Shown here: positions 63,785 to 64,000 of the stretch, one piece after another | Layout: each line of letters starts with the position of its first letter | Position numbering within the stretch: the stretch's first letter is position 1 | The notes under the pieces: generated by a model | What the model saw: the letters and a program-made list of their open reading frames with translations, nothing else | The model's database searches: none | What the model was told of the DNA's origin: nothing | Program-made: the position numbers and the translations under genes | Assembly: GCA_019232795.1 (NCBI GenBank) | Contig: JAFANH010000027.1 | Span: forward strand, 1 to 64,000 | Reading direction: 5' to 3' | Source of the DNA: Burkholderiaceae bacterium | GTDB taxonomy: Bacteria; Pseudomonadota; Gammaproteobacteria; Burkholderiales; Burkholderiaceae_D | DNA length: 64,000 nt

Positions 63785-64000
63785 TTGGATAGCGCAGGTA
63801 AGGTCAAAACGGTAGGCGATACGGCGGCCAATGTAGTGGGTGATACTGCTGCGGCAGTGCGGCAGGCACGGCCGGCAAAGTTGAATTTCATCCTGGTATG
63901 CGTGTTCATCGACATGCTGGGCATAGGATTGGCGATTCCGGTCCTGCCTATCCTGGTGGGCGAATTCGTCGGCACCAAGGACTTGCAGGCGCACTGGTAT
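63785..64000 (+). CDS. MFS transporter (Tet/TCR-type drug exporter), N-terminal part
   Basis: First 72 codons only; the gene runs off the right edge. From the TTG at 63785 (GGGAG upstream at 63774-63778) a 34-residue soluble leader is followed by FILVCVFIDMLGIGLAIPVLP, the first helix of TetA-class proton-driven exporters. Substrate unknown. The upstream ATG frames do not read into this sequence. Confidence 0.85.
   Translation, partial: MDSAGKVKTVGDTAANVVGDTAAAVRQARPAKLNFILVCVFIDMLGIGLAIPVLPILVGEFVGTKDLQAHWY

Overview
The window looks like a chromosome segment of a betaproteobacterium, most likely Oxalobacteraceae (Burkholderiales). The evidence is the ybaB-recR pair, a HexR-controlled Entner-Doudoroff block, a HiPIP gene, a RegBA-type two-component pair, generally GC-rich codon use and two families of intergenic repeats. 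The genus cannot be fixed from the sequence alone.

Left core (1-15018): end of ybaB, recR, a family III CoA-transferase, OsmC and PaiB-like proteins, a TauE/SafE exporter coupled to a GAF/T2SSE_N protein, a glycine-zipper protein, then central sugar metabolism (hexR, zwf, pgi on the minus strand; edd-eda on the plus strand). Three similar 15-bp sites upstream of zwf, pgi and edd look like HexR operators. A HigBA toxin-antitoxin pair, a SnoaL-like secreted protein and a HiPIP follow.

Genomic island (15021-40712): about 25.7 kb of visibly more AT-rich DNA bounded by a 29-bp direct repeat. The right copy is the 3' end of an intact tRNA-Arg(TCT) gene and the left copy is a displaced fragment. 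It carries a LysR regulator, two Aer-like PAS chemoreceptors, a TetR regulator, an RND efflux pump with its outer-membrane channel, an AI-2E-type permease, a hybrid histidine kinase and an HD-GYP response regulator. It also carries a four-gene operon that looks like an aromatic meta-cleavage route (extradiol dioxygenase, FAH-family hydrolase, acyl/aryl-CoA ligase, flavoprotein hydroxylase) and two paralogous TetR regulators. Four intergenic regions of the island carry the same 11-bp palindrome (GTCANNATGAC), each as a tandem pair whose members start exactly 17 bp apart. This ties efflux, signalling and catabolism into one apparent regulon: a sense, swim, pump-out and degrade package for a probably toxic aromatic compound. 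No integrase is visible.

Right core (40764-64000): fabI, the DEAD-box helicase rhlE, selD, the ergothioneine-type genes egtB and egtD, a PhnD-like (probably selenate) binding protein, a RegBA-like redox two-component system, a GNAT acetyltransferase, an FAH-family hydrolase, several response-regulator or signalling proteins of unclear role, an M1 aminopeptidase, small secreted proteins, a long TonB/TolA-like protein, a PRMT-like methyltransferase, a single-domain response regulator and the start of an MFS exporter. SelD, EgtB, EgtD and a selenate-type binding protein lie side by side, which suggests a link between selenium and thiohistidine metabolism.
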